Source: G963667075 sp963667075
Lineage (GTDB): Bacteria; Pseudomonadota; Alphaproteobacteria; Micavibrionales; Micavibrionaceae
Reading direction: 5' to 3'
DNA: 64,000 nt
NCBI GenBank assembly: GCA_963667075.1
Contig: OY762938.1
Coordinates: 1,240,001 to 1,304,000 of the forward strand
Shown here: in pieces, positions 26,280-36,010 of the stretch
Layout of the letters: each line of letters starts with the position of its first letter
Numbering within the stretch: position 1 is the first letter of the stretch
Notes under the pieces: generated by a model
What the model was told of the DNA's origin: nothing
The model's database searches: none
The model's input: only the letters and a program-made list of their open reading frames with translations
Translations under genes and position numbers: made by a program

Positions 26280-27374
26280 ATGGGTTCAAATAAACAAGCT
26301 ATTGAAGCGCTTAGGGGCGGAACAGATGCATGGAACGCATATATTGAGAAAAACGGTCGTCCGGAATATCTTGAAGGTATAGTTCAAAATAAAGAAGGGG
26401 CTCGTATTGATCTTAAGAATGTTGACATATCTGATATTCGGGTTGGTGTTTCCGGTTTAACTTTTACTAATTGTGACATGAGCGAGGCCAATTTATCAGG
26501 TATGGATACGAGAAGTATCGGTGCTATAGACTCAAGACTTTCTATTCAACACTCTAAATTGGATGACGCCAACCTTAGTAGAACTGACTTCTCTGATCTA
26601 GATATTAGAAATTCTTCTGCAAAAAGAACCAATTTCAGTGGAAGTACACTTAGTCGTGCTATTATTAGAAACTCTGATCTAAATCGGGCCAACCTTAGTG
26701 ATGTAGAAGCAAAGAGTAGTATTCCTAATTCACACTCAATACAGATAAAAAACAGTAATCTGGATAATGCCGTTTTAGATGGTGCAAATATTCCTACTGC
26801 ATTAATCGAACGTAGTTCACTTAATCATGTCACTGCAAACGGAGCTAACCTTTCCGGGACCTCAATGAGGGGTGTGCAATCTCAGCATAGTTCCTTTGCT
26901 GGAGCGAAACTGGAAAACATAGAGGCACAAGAACTCAGATCGCTGTCTCAACATGAAGAAGGAGAAGATAAAGGAATATCCAACTTCTACGCAACAAGTT
27001 TCGAGAAAGCCGACTTAAAAGGAGCTAATTTTAGCAGGGCTGACCTAAGGCACGCTGATTTCAAAGGAGCAGACCTAAAAGGTGCAGATTTCAGCAATGC
27101 TCAAACTTCTCAAATAAAAATAGATGATGAAACAGACTTAGAGGGCGTGCTAATTCCACAATCAGAAAGTCAAGAGAAACCAAAATCTGCCGCAGAAGAA
27201 TATGATCCTTACGAAAAAGCAACTAAAGCGACACCAAAACTATCAGCGGACTTTAATAAAGCAATAGAACAGACAGGTTTTAAGCCATATAATCCACCAG
27301 CGACAACTGCCCCAACTCCAGTTGTTGCAGCAGATGATTACCAACAACAAGCCCCAGCTGCATTAGCTGTTTGA
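26280..27374 (+). CDS. Pentapeptide-repeat protein carried between IS ends
   Basis: 364 residues. From about 45 to 280 the chain is built of A(N/D)Lxx-type pentapeptides, clearest at 235-275 (ADLKGANFSRADLRHADFKGADLKGADFS), predicting a right-handed quadrilateral beta-helix. Residues ~290-364 are a polar, Pro/Ala-rich tail (EEYDPYEKATKATPK, NPPATTAPTP). There is no signal peptide or membrane segment. Some members protect gyrase (Qnr/MfpA) and others are secreted effectors; no feature here decides. It is A+T-rich and flanked by IS ends, so it was imported as cargo. Confidence 0.85.
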   Translation: MGSNKQAIEALRGGTDAWNAYIEKNGRPEYLEGIVQNKEGARIDLKNVDISDIRVGVSGLTFTNCDMSEANLSGMDTRSIGAIDSRLSIQHSKLDDANLSRTDFSDLDIRNSSAKRTNFSGSTLSRAIIRNSDLNRANLSDVEAKSSIPNSHSIQIKNSNLDNAVLDGANIPTALIERSSLNHVTANGANLSGTSMRGVQSQHSSFAGAKLENIEAQELRSLSQHEEGEDKGISNFYATSFEKADLKGANFSRADLRHADFKGADLKGADFSNAQTSQIKIDDETDLEGVLIPQSESQEKPKSAAEEYDPYEKATKATPKLSADFNKAIEQTGFKPYNPPATTAPTPVVAADDYQQQAPAALAV

Positions 27375-27420
27375 TCATTACTTTTGTTTTCTCAATATTG
27401 GGGATAGTAACACAAAGTTT

Positions 27421-27456
27421 GGTAGTGTCGCAAAGTTTAATGTCGGTCCAAGAGAG
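27421..27456 (-). mobile_element. 36-bp remnant of the IS6 right end, inverted
   Basis: The sequence from 27421 is the exact reverse complement of the last 35-36 bp of the IS at 25149-25983, then diverges at 27457. It marks the right border of the inserted segment. With the intact left IS it makes a transposon-like structure around the pentapeptide gene. Confidence 0.88.
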
Positions 27457-27684
27457 AAATTATTTAAGCAGTTAGATCGCTTTTTTTTGCCGTCATCAAC
27501 AAAAGAAAACGAAGCTGTGATATGCCTTTCCAGTATTTATAACTATGTTGCAACAGAGGGCGAATTGGATACAAAAAGAGAGGATTTTGTAAGGGTTTTT
27601 TCAGGAATAGAAAAAAATACTAGACAAAACATGCTCGCATGTATGCCTAATCTTCAAAAGCTTATGAAGAATGCGCCGTTTTAA
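27457..27684 (+). pseudogene. C-terminal fragment of an unknown gene truncated by the IS remnant
   Basis: The frame ending at TAA 27684 is open leftwards through the IS end and has only a doubtful TTG start (27487). The visible residues (KLFKQLDRFF, VICLSSIYNYVATEGELD, RQNMLACMPNLQKLM) look like a real helical protein end. The front is missing, so I treat it as a truncated gene. Family unknown. Confidence 0.5.
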
Positions 27685-27808
27685 TACCAGTTCGTACGGG
27701 ATAAATTGCGAATCGGTAAAGGAAAGAGGTTTTCTCTATGAAAACTCCTGTGCTATAGTGCGCGTCTTAATAGCTTTTTTAAGAAATAGATTATGCAGGT
27801 AAGCCGAT

Positions 27809-28927
27809 ATGAAATTCACTATTGACCGTGCAGCGTTGCTCCGTTCTTTGAATCATGTGCAAAGCGTTGTTGAGCGCAAGAACACTATTCCTATTCTTTC
27901 GAATGTTTTGATCAAGGCAGAAGATGGATCGCTTAGTTTTGCGACGACCGACATGGATCTTGAGATTAATGAATCTGTGGCAGCAGACGTTATTGAAGCT
28001 GGAGAAACAACGGCACCAGCCCATACGCTTCATGATATTATTCGAAAATTGCCGGATGATGCGCAGGTCGAAATTACGGTCAACGATACCGGCAATAACA
28101 TGAGCGTGAAAGCCGGGCGTTCGAATTTTCGTTTAAGCTGTTTGCCTGTAGCTGATTTTCCTGAAATTGGGGCGGGAGAGATGCCTGCCAGTTTTAATTT
28201 GCCCGCGGCGTCGCTGCGTGCATTGATAGATCGTACGCGTTTTGCCATGTCAACAGAGGAAACGCGTTATTATTTGAACGGTATTTACGTACACGAGGCT
28301 GAAACAGAAGGCGTACAGGTATTGCGCGCTGTGGCTACGGACGGTCATCGTCTGGCACGTTTTGAAATGCCGTTGCCGGAAGGGGCGCAAGGTATGCCCG
28401 GTGTGATTGTTCCTCGTAAAGCGGTAGGTGAATTGCGTAAACTTTTAGAAGAAGCGGCTGATTCTATAGAAGTCAGCCTGTCGGAAAGCAAAATTCGTTT
28501 TTCGTTTGATCACATTGTGCTCACATCAAAACTGATTGACGGTACATTCCCTGATTACCAGCGTGTTATACCGGAAGGGAATGATAAAATTGTTGAGATT
28601 GATCCAAAAGTTTTCTCCAGCGCGATTGATCGGGTCTCTACTATTTCGGACGGTAAATCGCGTGCGGTTAAGTTGACACTGAATGGGAAAACGATGACCT
28701 TGTCTGCTAATTCTCCAGAGTCCGGCAGCGCGACAGAGGATCTTGAGGTTGCGACGGAGGCTCCCCCTATTGAAATAGGGTTCAACGCAAAATATCTGCT
28801 TGATATTACGTCTCAGATTGAAGGTGAGGGTTGCCGTATGGTTATGGCGGATGGGGCCTCTCCTACGATTATTCAGGATATGAGCGATACGACGTCTCTG
28901 TACGTCTTAATGCCACTTCGTGTGTAG
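27809..28927 (+). CDS. dnaN: DNA polymerase III beta subunit (sliding clamp)
   Basis: 372 residues, three clamp domains. It begins MKFTIDRAALLRSLNHVQSVVERKNTIPILSNVLI and ends YVLMPLRV, both characteristic. It encircles DNA and tethers polymerase III. It is separated from dnaA by the inserted segment, so it probably depends on its own promoter in 27685-27808. recF follows after 24 bp. Confidence 0.98.
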   Translation: MKFTIDRAALLRSLNHVQSVVERKNTIPILSNVLIKAEDGSLSFATTDMDLEINESVAADVIEAGETTAPAHTLHDIIRKLPDDAQVEITVNDTGNNMSVKAGRSNFRLSCLPVADFPEIGAGEMPASFNLPAASLRALIDRTRFAMSTEETRYYLNGIYVHEAETEGVQVLRAVATDGHRLARFEMPLPEGAQGMPGVIVPRKAVGELRKLLEEAADSIEVSLSESKIRFSFDHIVLTSKLIDGTFPDYQRVIPEGNDKIVEIDPKVFSSAIDRVSTISDGKSRAVKLTLNGKTMTLSANSPESGSATEDLEVATEAPPIEIGFNAKYLLDITSQIEGEGCRMVMADGASPTIIQDMSDTTSLYVLMPLRV

Positions 28928-28951
28928 TACGCTTTTGATGACTGGAGTCTA

Positions 28952-30082
28952 ATGACTCACTTAACGCAGATTCAACTGACAAATTTCCGCTCTTACGAAC
29001 GGGCGTTTCTTGATGATCTGAGGGAAGGTGTTATTGTGCTGACTGGTACAAATGGTGCTGGAAAGACAAATCTTCTGGAGGCGCTATCGCTGCTTGTCCC
29101 TGGTAAAGGACTAAGGCGAGCCAAAAGCGAAGAGTTACAAAATATAACACATGCGTCTTCTGCACCGTGGGCGGTTTCTTGTCAGCTTATGACATCTTAT
29201 GGTTCTGTACGCATAGGAACGGGGTGTCATACAGATAGTAGGAAAAGAATTGTACGTATCAATGGCGAGACGGCAAAGAGCCAGTCTGCCCTGTCGGAAT
29301 ATCTTGCCAGTGTATGGCTGACGCCACAAATGGACCGGCTGTTTCTGGATTCATCCGCCCAACGTCGTCGTTTTTTCGACCGTCTTGTTTTTGCGTTCGA
29401 TCCTGGCCATGCGGGTCGCTTGACACGCTATGATCATGCGTTATCAGAACGCTCAAAGCTCCTAAAAAATGGTGTACGTGATGAAAGCTGGCTTTCCGGT
29501 ATAGAAACGCAAATGGCTGAAACAGGTGGCGCGATTGCGGCTGTTCGTCTGGATTTTATAGAGCGGTTGCAGACGGCCTGTGATGCGGCGGATGATCGGG
29601 AATCGGCGTACTTTCCAAAGGTACGTCTCTCTATGGCTGGTTTGTTTGAAGAGCGGTTAAAAGAGATGCCGGCTCTCGAAGTTGAAGCTCTTTTTAAGAA
29701 AGGACTTCGGGCCGGGCGTGAGCAGGATGCTATAACGGGTGGGGCCTCTGTTGGGCCGCACAGGAGTGATTTACTGGTACAGTACGCGCGTAAAAATATT
29801 CCGGCAGAACAATGTTCAACAGGGGAGCAAAAAGCCTTGTTAATCGGGATTATGCTGGCGCATGCCCGCCTGGTTCAGGCAGAACGTGGCAGTCCGCCGT
29901 TGCTTTTGTTGGATGAAGTGGCAGCGCATCTCGATGAATCCCGTCGTAATGCCTTGTATGAAAGGCTCTCTGGTCTCGGTGGTCAGGTCTGGCTGACCGG
30001 TACGGATCAAAGTTGGTTTAACTACCTGCACGACACAGGGCAGTTTTTCGAGATTAGGGAGAATCAAATTTTGTCAGGATAG
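28952..30082 (+). CDS. recF: DNA replication and repair protein RecF
   Basis: 376 residues, SMC-like ATPase. It has LTQIQLTNFRSYERA, Walker A GTNGAGKTNLLEALS (~31), signature STGEQKALLIGI (~289) and Walker B LLLLDEVAAHLD (~316). It loads RecA at gapped DNA with RecO and RecR. Its last 29 bp overlap the end of the convergent M48 gene. Confidence 0.96.
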   Translation: MTHLTQIQLTNFRSYERAFLDDLREGVIVLTGTNGAGKTNLLEALSLLVPGKGLRRAKSEELQNITHASSAPWAVSCQLMTSYGSVRIGTGCHTDSRKRIVRINGETAKSQSALSEYLASVWLTPQMDRLFLDSSAQRRRFFDRLVFAFDPGHAGRLTRYDHALSERSKLLKNGVRDESWLSGIETQMAETGGAIAAVRLDFIERLQTACDAADDRESAYFPKVRLSMAGLFEERLKEMPALEVEALFKKGLRAGREQDAITGGASVGPHRSDLLVQYARKNIPAEQCSTGEQKALLIGIMLAHARLVQAERGSPPLLLLDEVAAHLDESRRNALYERLSGLGGQVWLTGTDQSWFNYLHDTGQFFEIRENQILSG

Positions 30083-31181
30083 TTTCATTCATGATAGTTT
30101 CATTAATGACGTCGTTAGCACCTCGTGCCGCATAACATTTCATCAGAATATCCTTTTCACATGGCGCGACAGATCTGCAGTGGGCGAGCGTGGCTTTGCC
30201 AAATAAAGCAGAGATAGCATGGTCTATATTCTTTAAACGTGTTTCAAGTGTTGGATGTGTAAAGTCTTCTATTTTTTCTGGGGAGGCTGCTTTTCTAAAC
30301 ATAAAAAGAAGCGTTCGGTCATTTGGCAGATTTTTGAAGAAGGTGTGAAATCCTTCTGCATCACTGTTTTGTTTTGTTTCTTCAACATAGGAGGCAAAAT
30401 CCTTCGGTCTGCTTTCGAATTCCGGAATATAGAGGCCCTTGTTTTCTACTTCGGCTATGCCATCCAGAGTCATTATGGTATTTCGGTATGTTTCCGGTTT
30501 ATCTACAAGCTGCAGGGCGATCTCATCGGCGGCCAATTCCCTTTGTCTGTTGGCAAACAGGCTTAATTTGTCAAAAATAGGCCGGGCATATCTCATGGCA
30601 CAAAAGCAGGTGGAGAGCGCGGCAAAGGTTGTTTCCGGTGCAAAAGCAGGAAAAGCAAAGGTGACAGGCGGGAAGGACAGGAGTTTGCTTGCGACCGCTT
30701 CGATTTGTTTTGCCCAGGTGTGTACCTCTATTGAGATGCCGGCACCTATGGCTTCTTCCTTGTAACCTAAATGATCATTGTTCAGCGCATGAGATAATTC
30801 ATGCGCAACAATGCTTTCCCAGTCTTCATGGGTAAAGTTATCTGTGTAGGGACGAAGAATTGTTATGTAGTAAGAATTCTTATGTTTGTGAATATCGCAA
30901 GCATTGCCAGATATGTTTTCGAATACAAGAATATTTTCTTTTAGCCCTGTTTTTTTCTTGATGGTATCAAGGCTTTTATAAATGGGGTGTGTTTTTTCGA
31001 CATGTTTTTCCTGATGCTCCAGCCAGTCTTTTTCTTGTATTTTATCATAGGCGGTTTTGTATTTTTCGAAAAGAAAACTGCTGATGAGGGGGAGTTGGAA
31101 TATGGCTACTATGGCCATGCCTGTGCGGGTAAGCCGTTCAAGAAGAATGTGACGGTTAATCTTTTTTATACCTTTTTTCAT
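30054..31181 (-). CDS. M48 family zinc metalloprotease, membrane-anchored
   Basis: 375 residues. One hydrophobic segment at about 22-38 probably anchors the protein. The zinc site HELSH is at 127-131, and the third ligand lies in ELAADEIALQLV. A second weakly hydrophobic stretch (~175-200) precedes it. This is the Ste24/HtpX-like M48 fold, related to envelope stress or protein turnover, but it is not a standard HtpX. The substrate is unknown. Confidence 0.85.
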   Translation of the reverse strand: MKKGIKKINRHILLERLTRTGMAIVAIFQLPLISSFLFEKYKTAYDKIQEKDWLEHQEKHVEKTHPIYKSLDTIKKKTGLKENILVFENISGNACDIHKHKNSYYITILRPYTDNFTHEDWESIVAHELSHALNNDHLGYKEEAIGAGISIEVHTWAKQIEAVASKLLSFPPVTFAFPAFAPETTFAALSTCFCAMRYARPIFDKLSLFANRQRELAADEIALQLVDKPETYRNTIMTLDGIAEVENKGLYIPEFESRPKDFASYVEETKQNSDAEGFHTFFKNLPNDRTLLFMFRKAASPEKIEDFTHPTLETRLKNIDHAISALFGKATLAHCRSVAPCEKDILMKCYAARGANDVINETIMNETILTKFDSP

Positions 31182-31726
31182 AAGAGTATTTATTAGAAAA
31201 TTAAGTACCTCATGTCAAGACATATGGGCAAATTTAAAGGGGGGAAATCAGGTGTGGGTTATATTTTCTATATTATTTTATTTTTCTGGCGCGTTAATAT
31301 CGTTATAGTCGTTTAGAAGAAGAATCAACGCGCGTTGTCATACCGGACACCGATCCGGTATCTGGCCGTCAAATAATGTGCATGGTATATGCCGTGCTCT
31401 TTGTTCTGGAGTCACGCTGTTTATGTTCAGCCTAAAAGGCCTCTCTCGCGGGCATGACAGCACGCGTATGACATAGTCGATTTTAAATCGCAACGACTAT
31501 AGTGAGTGTTTCAAGATCAAGCCATTCTTGCTGGTCTTTTTTACACAATTTTGATCTATATTTCGTAAATGCGTCAAAAGAGATCGGATTTAACGCGAAA
31601 TGGCCGTATATAACTGTTTTTTATTGGAAATAAGGCTGTATTTTTGCTTTTTTGCCGTGCTATAAAGAAATATCGAAAAAATGAGGAAAACAGGGCGTTT
31701 GATGCCCTTTGGATTGAATAAAAGTG
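31182..31726. other. 545-bp gap between the M48 gene and gyrB
   Basis: Contains a full-length copy of the dispersed repeat (31303-31502), then about 220 bp of A+T-rich DNA that must hold the gyrB promoter. No gene is seen. Confidence 0.6.
31303..31502 (+). repeat. Dispersed MITE-like repeat, longest copy (~200 bp)
   Basis: Starts TATAGTCGTTTAGAAGAAG and ends GCAACGACTATAG, so the ends are inverted repeats (ATAGTCGTT/AACGACTAT). Inside are nested palindromes: TACCGGACACCGATCCGGTA, a GTGCATGGTATATGCCGTGC region and AGCCTAAAAGGCCT. A shorter homologue is at 38261-38437; partial copies are at 39219, 56958 and 62657. It has no reading frame of note. Confidence 0.85.
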
Positions 31727-34159
31727 ATGACTGATCAAGCAGTAGAAAAAAACGAGGAATATGGCGCGGATTCCATTAAGGTTCTGCGAGGGCTGGATGC
31801 GGTTCGTAAGCGTCCGGGTATGTATATTGGCGATACGGATGATGGTACAGGTCTCCACCACATGGTGTATGAAACGGTCGATAATGCGATTGACGAATCG
31901 TTGGCAGGGCACTGTGACCGTATTGATGTTATTATTAACGCGGATGGCTCCATTACTGTGCGGGATAATGGGCGCGGTATTCCTGTTGATCTGCACTCGG
32001 AAGAAGGTATTTCTGCGGCTGAAGTTATTATGACACAGCTTCATGCGGGTGGTAAGTTCGATCAGAACTCCTATAAGGTGTCGGGTGGTCTGCACGGTGT
32101 GGGTGTGTCTGTGGTGAATGCGCTTTCGGAATGGCTTACTTTGCGCATCTGGCGTGATGGTAAGGAGCATTTTATGCGCTTTCGTCACGGTGAAGCAGAA
32201 GGGCCTTTGAAAGTGGTTGGTGAGGTTGAGAAGGGCCGCACCGGAACAGAGGTTTCTTTCCTGCCCTCGCCTGAGACGTTTACAAAAACAGATTTTGAAT
32301 TCAATATATTGCAGGACCGCTTGCGGGAGCTGGCTTTCCTGAATTCTGGTGTGAACATTATCCTGCAAGATCTTCGTGATGAAAAACCACAGGAAGAACA
32401 GCTCCATTACGAAGGTGGTATTGAAAGCTTTGTGGCGTTTTTGAACCGTTCAAAAACAGCCTTGTTTAAGCCTGGTATTAACGTTCTTTTAGAAAAAGAA
32501 GGTATGACCGTAGAGGCTGCGATGGAGTGGACGGATGCCTACCATGAAACCATGTTGTGCTTTACAAATAATATCCCGCAAAGGGATGGCGGTACACATT
32601 TGGCAGGTTTTCGTGCAGCACTTACGCGTACGATCACGAAATATGCAGAAGGCAATAATCTGCTGAAGAAAAAAGATCTCTCGCTCAATGGTGAGGATAT
32701 GCGTGAAGGCATGACCTGTGTGTTGTCTGTGAAAGTGCCTGATCCTAAATTTTCTTCCCAGACCAAGGATAAGCTTGTCTCATCGGAAGTGCGGCCGGTT
32801 GTGGATGCCGCTATTTCAGAGGGGCTGGGTGTCTGGTTTGAGGAGCATCCCACCGAAGCAAAGCGCATCGTAGGTAAGATTGTTGAGGCGGCAACGGCGC
32901 GTGAGGCGGCTCGTCGTGCACGTGATTTGTCGCGCCGTAAAGGGGTTATGGATATCTCTAACCTGCCGGGTAAGCTGGCCGACTGTCAGGAACGGGATCC
33001 TGCTTTATCAGAACTCTTCATCGTGGAAGGTGATTCCGCGGGTGGTTCGGCTAAACAGGCGCGATCCAGAAAAAGTCAGGCTATATTGCCTCTACGGGGT
33101 AAAATCTTGAATGTGGAGCGGGCGCGTCTTGATAAAATCCTCGGATCTCAGGAGTTGGGGACGCTCATTACAGCACTTGGGACTGGTATTCATGATGAAT
33201 TTAATATTGAAAAAACCCGTTATCACAAAATTATTATCATGACTGACGCGGACGTTGACGGTTCGCATATTCGTACCTTGCTGTTGACGTTTTTTTACCG
33301 CTATATGCCGCAGATTATTGAGAAAGGGTATTTGTATATTGCGCAGCCACCACTCTACAAAGTGAAGCGTGGCAACGCAGGGGAAGTTTATCTGAAAGAC
33401 GATCCTGCTATGGAGGAATATCTTATTAATGCTGCGCTCGATGATCTGATTTTTATTGATCATACAGGGAACGCACGTAGTGGCAATGACTTATATGATC
33501 TTCTCGGTAAGGCGCGTACGCTTAAAAACAGTATGAACAAGCTGGGGCAGCGTGTCGGCAGTCGTTATATTGCTGAACAGGCGGCTATTGCGGATCTTTT
33601 GAATGATGAAGTGCTGAATGATATAAAGCTTGGCGAGAGTCTGGCTGAAACGTTGAAAGAGCGTCTTAACGCAGCCTCTTCCAGAAATGAGAAAACATGG
33701 GAAGTTTCCTTCACGGCAGAGAATGGCTATATTATTCGTCGTACTTTGCGTGGTGTAACAGAGAGTGTGCATATTGCGCCGGAACAAATTCGTTCACCTG
33801 ATGCGGTGCGTGTGCATGGTAGTCAGGTGTGGCTTGATGAAAACTTTGCCGGTGTGGGCCAGATGGAAGCCAAAGGAAAAAAAGTTGCCAGAATTAATGG
33901 TCCGGTAGAATTGTATGAAGAAGTGTTGGCGCAGGGGCGTAAGGGCCTGCAAATGCAGCGTTATAAAGGTCTTGGTGAAATGAACCCAGAACAATTGTGG
34001 GAAACAACACTGGACCCTGAAGTGCGTTCTTTGCTGCGGGTTGAAGTTGAAGATGCTGCAGATGCTAATGATGTTTTCTCGACCCTGATGGGTGATGTGG
34101 TTGAGCCCCGCCGTGAGTTCATACAAAAGAATGCCTTGCGGGCGCAGGTGGATACTTAA
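31727..34159 (+). CDS. gyrB: DNA gyrase subunit B
   Basis: 810 residues from ATG 31727 (a GTG immediately before is also in frame). GHKL ATPase domain: VDNAIDESLAG, NGRGIPVD, GGLHGVGVSVVNALS. TOPRIM: EGDSAGGSAKQARSRK (~434) and TDADVDGSHI. C-terminal YKGLGEMNPEQLWETT is the GyrA-interacting motif. It introduces negative supercoils with GyrA, which is not in the window. Confidence 0.98.
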   Translation: MTDQAVEKNEEYGADSIKVLRGLDAVRKRPGMYIGDTDDGTGLHHMVYETVDNAIDESLAGHCDRIDVIINADGSITVRDNGRGIPVDLHSEEGISAAEVIMTQLHAGGKFDQNSYKVSGGLHGVGVSVVNALSEWLTLRIWRDGKEHFMRFRHGEAEGPLKVVGEVEKGRTGTEVSFLPSPETFTKTDFEFNILQDRLRELAFLNSGVNIILQDLRDEKPQEEQLHYEGGIESFVAFLNRSKTALFKPGINVLLEKEGMTVEAAMEWTDAYHETMLCFTNNIPQRDGGTHLAGFRAALTRTITKYAEGNNLLKKKDLSLNGEDMREGMTCVLSVKVPDPKFSSQTKDKLVSSEVRPVVDAAISEGLGVWFEEHPTEAKRIVGKIVEAATAREAARRARDLSRRKGVMDISNLPGKLADCQERDPALSELFIVEGDSAGGSAKQARSRKSQAILPLRGKILNVERARLDKILGSQELGTLITALGTGIHDEFNIEKTRYHKIIIMTDADVDGSHIRTLLLTFFYRYMPQIIEKGYLYIAQPPLYKVKRGNAGEVYLKDDPAMEEYLINAALDDLIFIDHTGNARSGNDLYDLLGKARTLKNSMNKLGQRVGSRYIAEQAAIADLLNDEVLNDIKLGESLAETLKERLNAASSRNEKTWEVSFTAENGYIIRRTLRGVTESVHIAPEQIRSPDAVRVHGSQVWLDENFAGVGQMEAKGKKVARINGPVELYEEVLAQGRKGLQMQRYKGLGEMNPEQLWETTLDPEVRSLLRVEVEDAADANDVFSTLMGDVVEPRREFIQKNALRAQVDT

Positions 34160-34186
34160 AATAAATAAAAAGAATGGCGTAGAAAC

Positions 34187-35959
34187 ATGAGTTCACTCGT
34201 AAAAATATTAAGCGAAATTGTTGGGCAGGCTTTTGTTGATGTCGGTTTGCCGGTTGAATTGGGGCGGGTGCAGGTGTCCGATAGGCCGGATCTTGCGCAG
34301 TTCCAATGTAATGGTGCTATGGGTGCAGCAAAGATTGCAAAAAAAGCACCGCGTGTTGTTGCAGAGGAAGTGTTGGCAATACTGCAGCAAAATGATCTGT
34401 TTGATAGCCTTGATCTGGCTGGGCCTGGTTTTATCAATATAACGGTAAAAGACGAACTTTTGTCCTCTACCCTAGAGGCTATGCAGGATGATGATCGTCT
34501 GGCTGTGCCGCATTTGTCAAACGGTGAAACAATTGTGTTTGACTATGGCGGACCGAATGTTGCCAAATCCATGCATGTGGGGCATTTGCGCTCCTCTATT
34601 ATTGGTGATTCTCTGCGAAGAATTGCTAAATTTGCAGGGTATAAAACACTTGGCGATGTTCATATGGGTGATTGGGGCACTCAAATGGGGATGATTATTG
34701 CAGAGCTGCAACGCCGTCATCCTGACTGGAACTATTTTGATGCCTCTTATACCGGCCCGTATCCTGAGCCGGAAGAGTCTCCTGTGAGCATGGAAGATCT
34801 TGAGGAAATTTACCCTGCCGCGTCGGCTGCCTGTAAAGCAGATGCCACGCGTATGGAAGAAGCCCGTCAGGCAACGCTGGAGCTCCAGAATAAACGCCCT
34901 GGCTATTATGCGCTCTGGAAGCATTTTATGGCGGTGTCCATTGAAAGTATGAGGGATAATTTTGCTGCACTTGGCGTGTATTTCGATCTCTGGAAAGGTG
35001 AGTCTGATGTGCAGGATCTGATCGCTCCAATGGTTGAAGAGCTGAAGAAGAAGGATTTTGCTGTTGAAAGTGAAGGGGCACTGGTTGTGCCTGTGAAGAA
35101 GAATAGCGATAGTAAGGAATTTCCGCCGCTTATCCTGCTTAAAAGTGATGGGGCGGCCATGTATGGCACAACCGATCTTGCCACGATTGTTGAACGGGTC
35201 AAAGAATATAAGCCGGCAAAAATAGTGTATGTTGTCGATCAGCGGCAGCATTTGCATTTTGAACAGGTTTTTCGCGCCGCACAACTTTCTGGTATAGCGC
35301 CGGAAGAGAAGGTCGAATTGATACATGCGGGCTTTGGCACAATGAACGGGCAGGACGGCAGGCCGTTCAAAACCCGTGAAGGCGGCGTTATGCGGCTCGG
35401 AGATCTGATTGATATGGGGCTGGAAAAAGCGCGTGCACGTCTGGATGAGGCAGCCCTTGCTAAAGATGTGGATGATGAGGAACGCGAAGATATTGCGTAC
35501 CGGGTTGCTGTGGCGGCCATTAAGTTTGCTGATCTACAAAATAACCGGATAGCGGACTATGTTTTTGATCTGGATCGTTTGACGAGTTTCGAAGGAAAAA
35601 CAGGACCTTACCTTTTATATCAGGCTGTTCGGATAAAATCTTTGCTGCGCAAATCTGATTATATGCTGCAGCAAAAAAAAGGTATTTTGATAGAGGATGT
35701 TGATCGGCCTTTGGCTCTTCTTCTTGCGCAACTGCCCGAAGTGATTGAGCTTTCTCTGCGTCATTATACGCCGCATGTCATATGTGATTATGTTTATAAA
35801 GTGGCGCAGGAATTTAGCTCTTTTTACGGTAACTGTCATATCCTGTCAGAGGAAAATGAAGCCCTGCGTAACAGCCGTCTTGCGTTATGTGCTCTTACCT
35901 ATGCGCAAATCGAGCTGCTTTTGGATGTGCTTGGCATTAAAATTCCGGAACAGATGTAG
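34187..35959 (+). CDS. argS: Arginyl-tRNA synthetase
   Basis: 590 residues, class I synthetase. The HIGH-type motif is MHVGHLRSSIIGD at about 128-140, followed by GDVHMGDWGTQMG. The KMSK-equivalent is degenerate, as usual for ArgRS (FKTREGGVMRLGDL). The C-terminal DALR anticodon-binding domain ends RLALCALTYAQIELLLDVLGI. It charges tRNA-Arg. Confidence 0.97.
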   Translation: MSSLVKILSEIVGQAFVDVGLPVELGRVQVSDRPDLAQFQCNGAMGAAKIAKKAPRVVAEEVLAILQQNDLFDSLDLAGPGFINITVKDELLSSTLEAMQDDDRLAVPHLSNGETIVFDYGGPNVAKSMHVGHLRSSIIGDSLRRIAKFAGYKTLGDVHMGDWGTQMGMIIAELQRRHPDWNYFDASYTGPYPEPEESPVSMEDLEEIYPAASAACKADATRMEEARQATLELQNKRPGYYALWKHFMAVSIESMRDNFAALGVYFDLWKGESDVQDLIAPMVEELKKKDFAVESEGALVVPVKKNSDSKEFPPLILLKSDGAAMYGTTDLATIVERVKEYKPAKIVYVVDQRQHLHFEQVFRAAQLSGIAPEEKVELIHAGFGTMNGQDGRPFKTREGGVMRLGDLIDMGLEKARARLDEAALAKDVDDEEREDIAYRVAVAAIKFADLQNNRIADYVFDLDRLTSFEGKTGPYLLYQAVRIKSLLRKSDYMLQQKKGILIEDVDRPLALLLAQLPEVIELSLRHYTPHVICDYVYKVAQEFSSFYGNCHILSEENEALRNSRLALCALTYAQIELLLDVLGIKIPEQM

Positions 35960-36010
35960 CCGGTACAGTTTGTTTAAGCAAAAATCATATAAAACCCCTT
36001 GATTTTGAAG

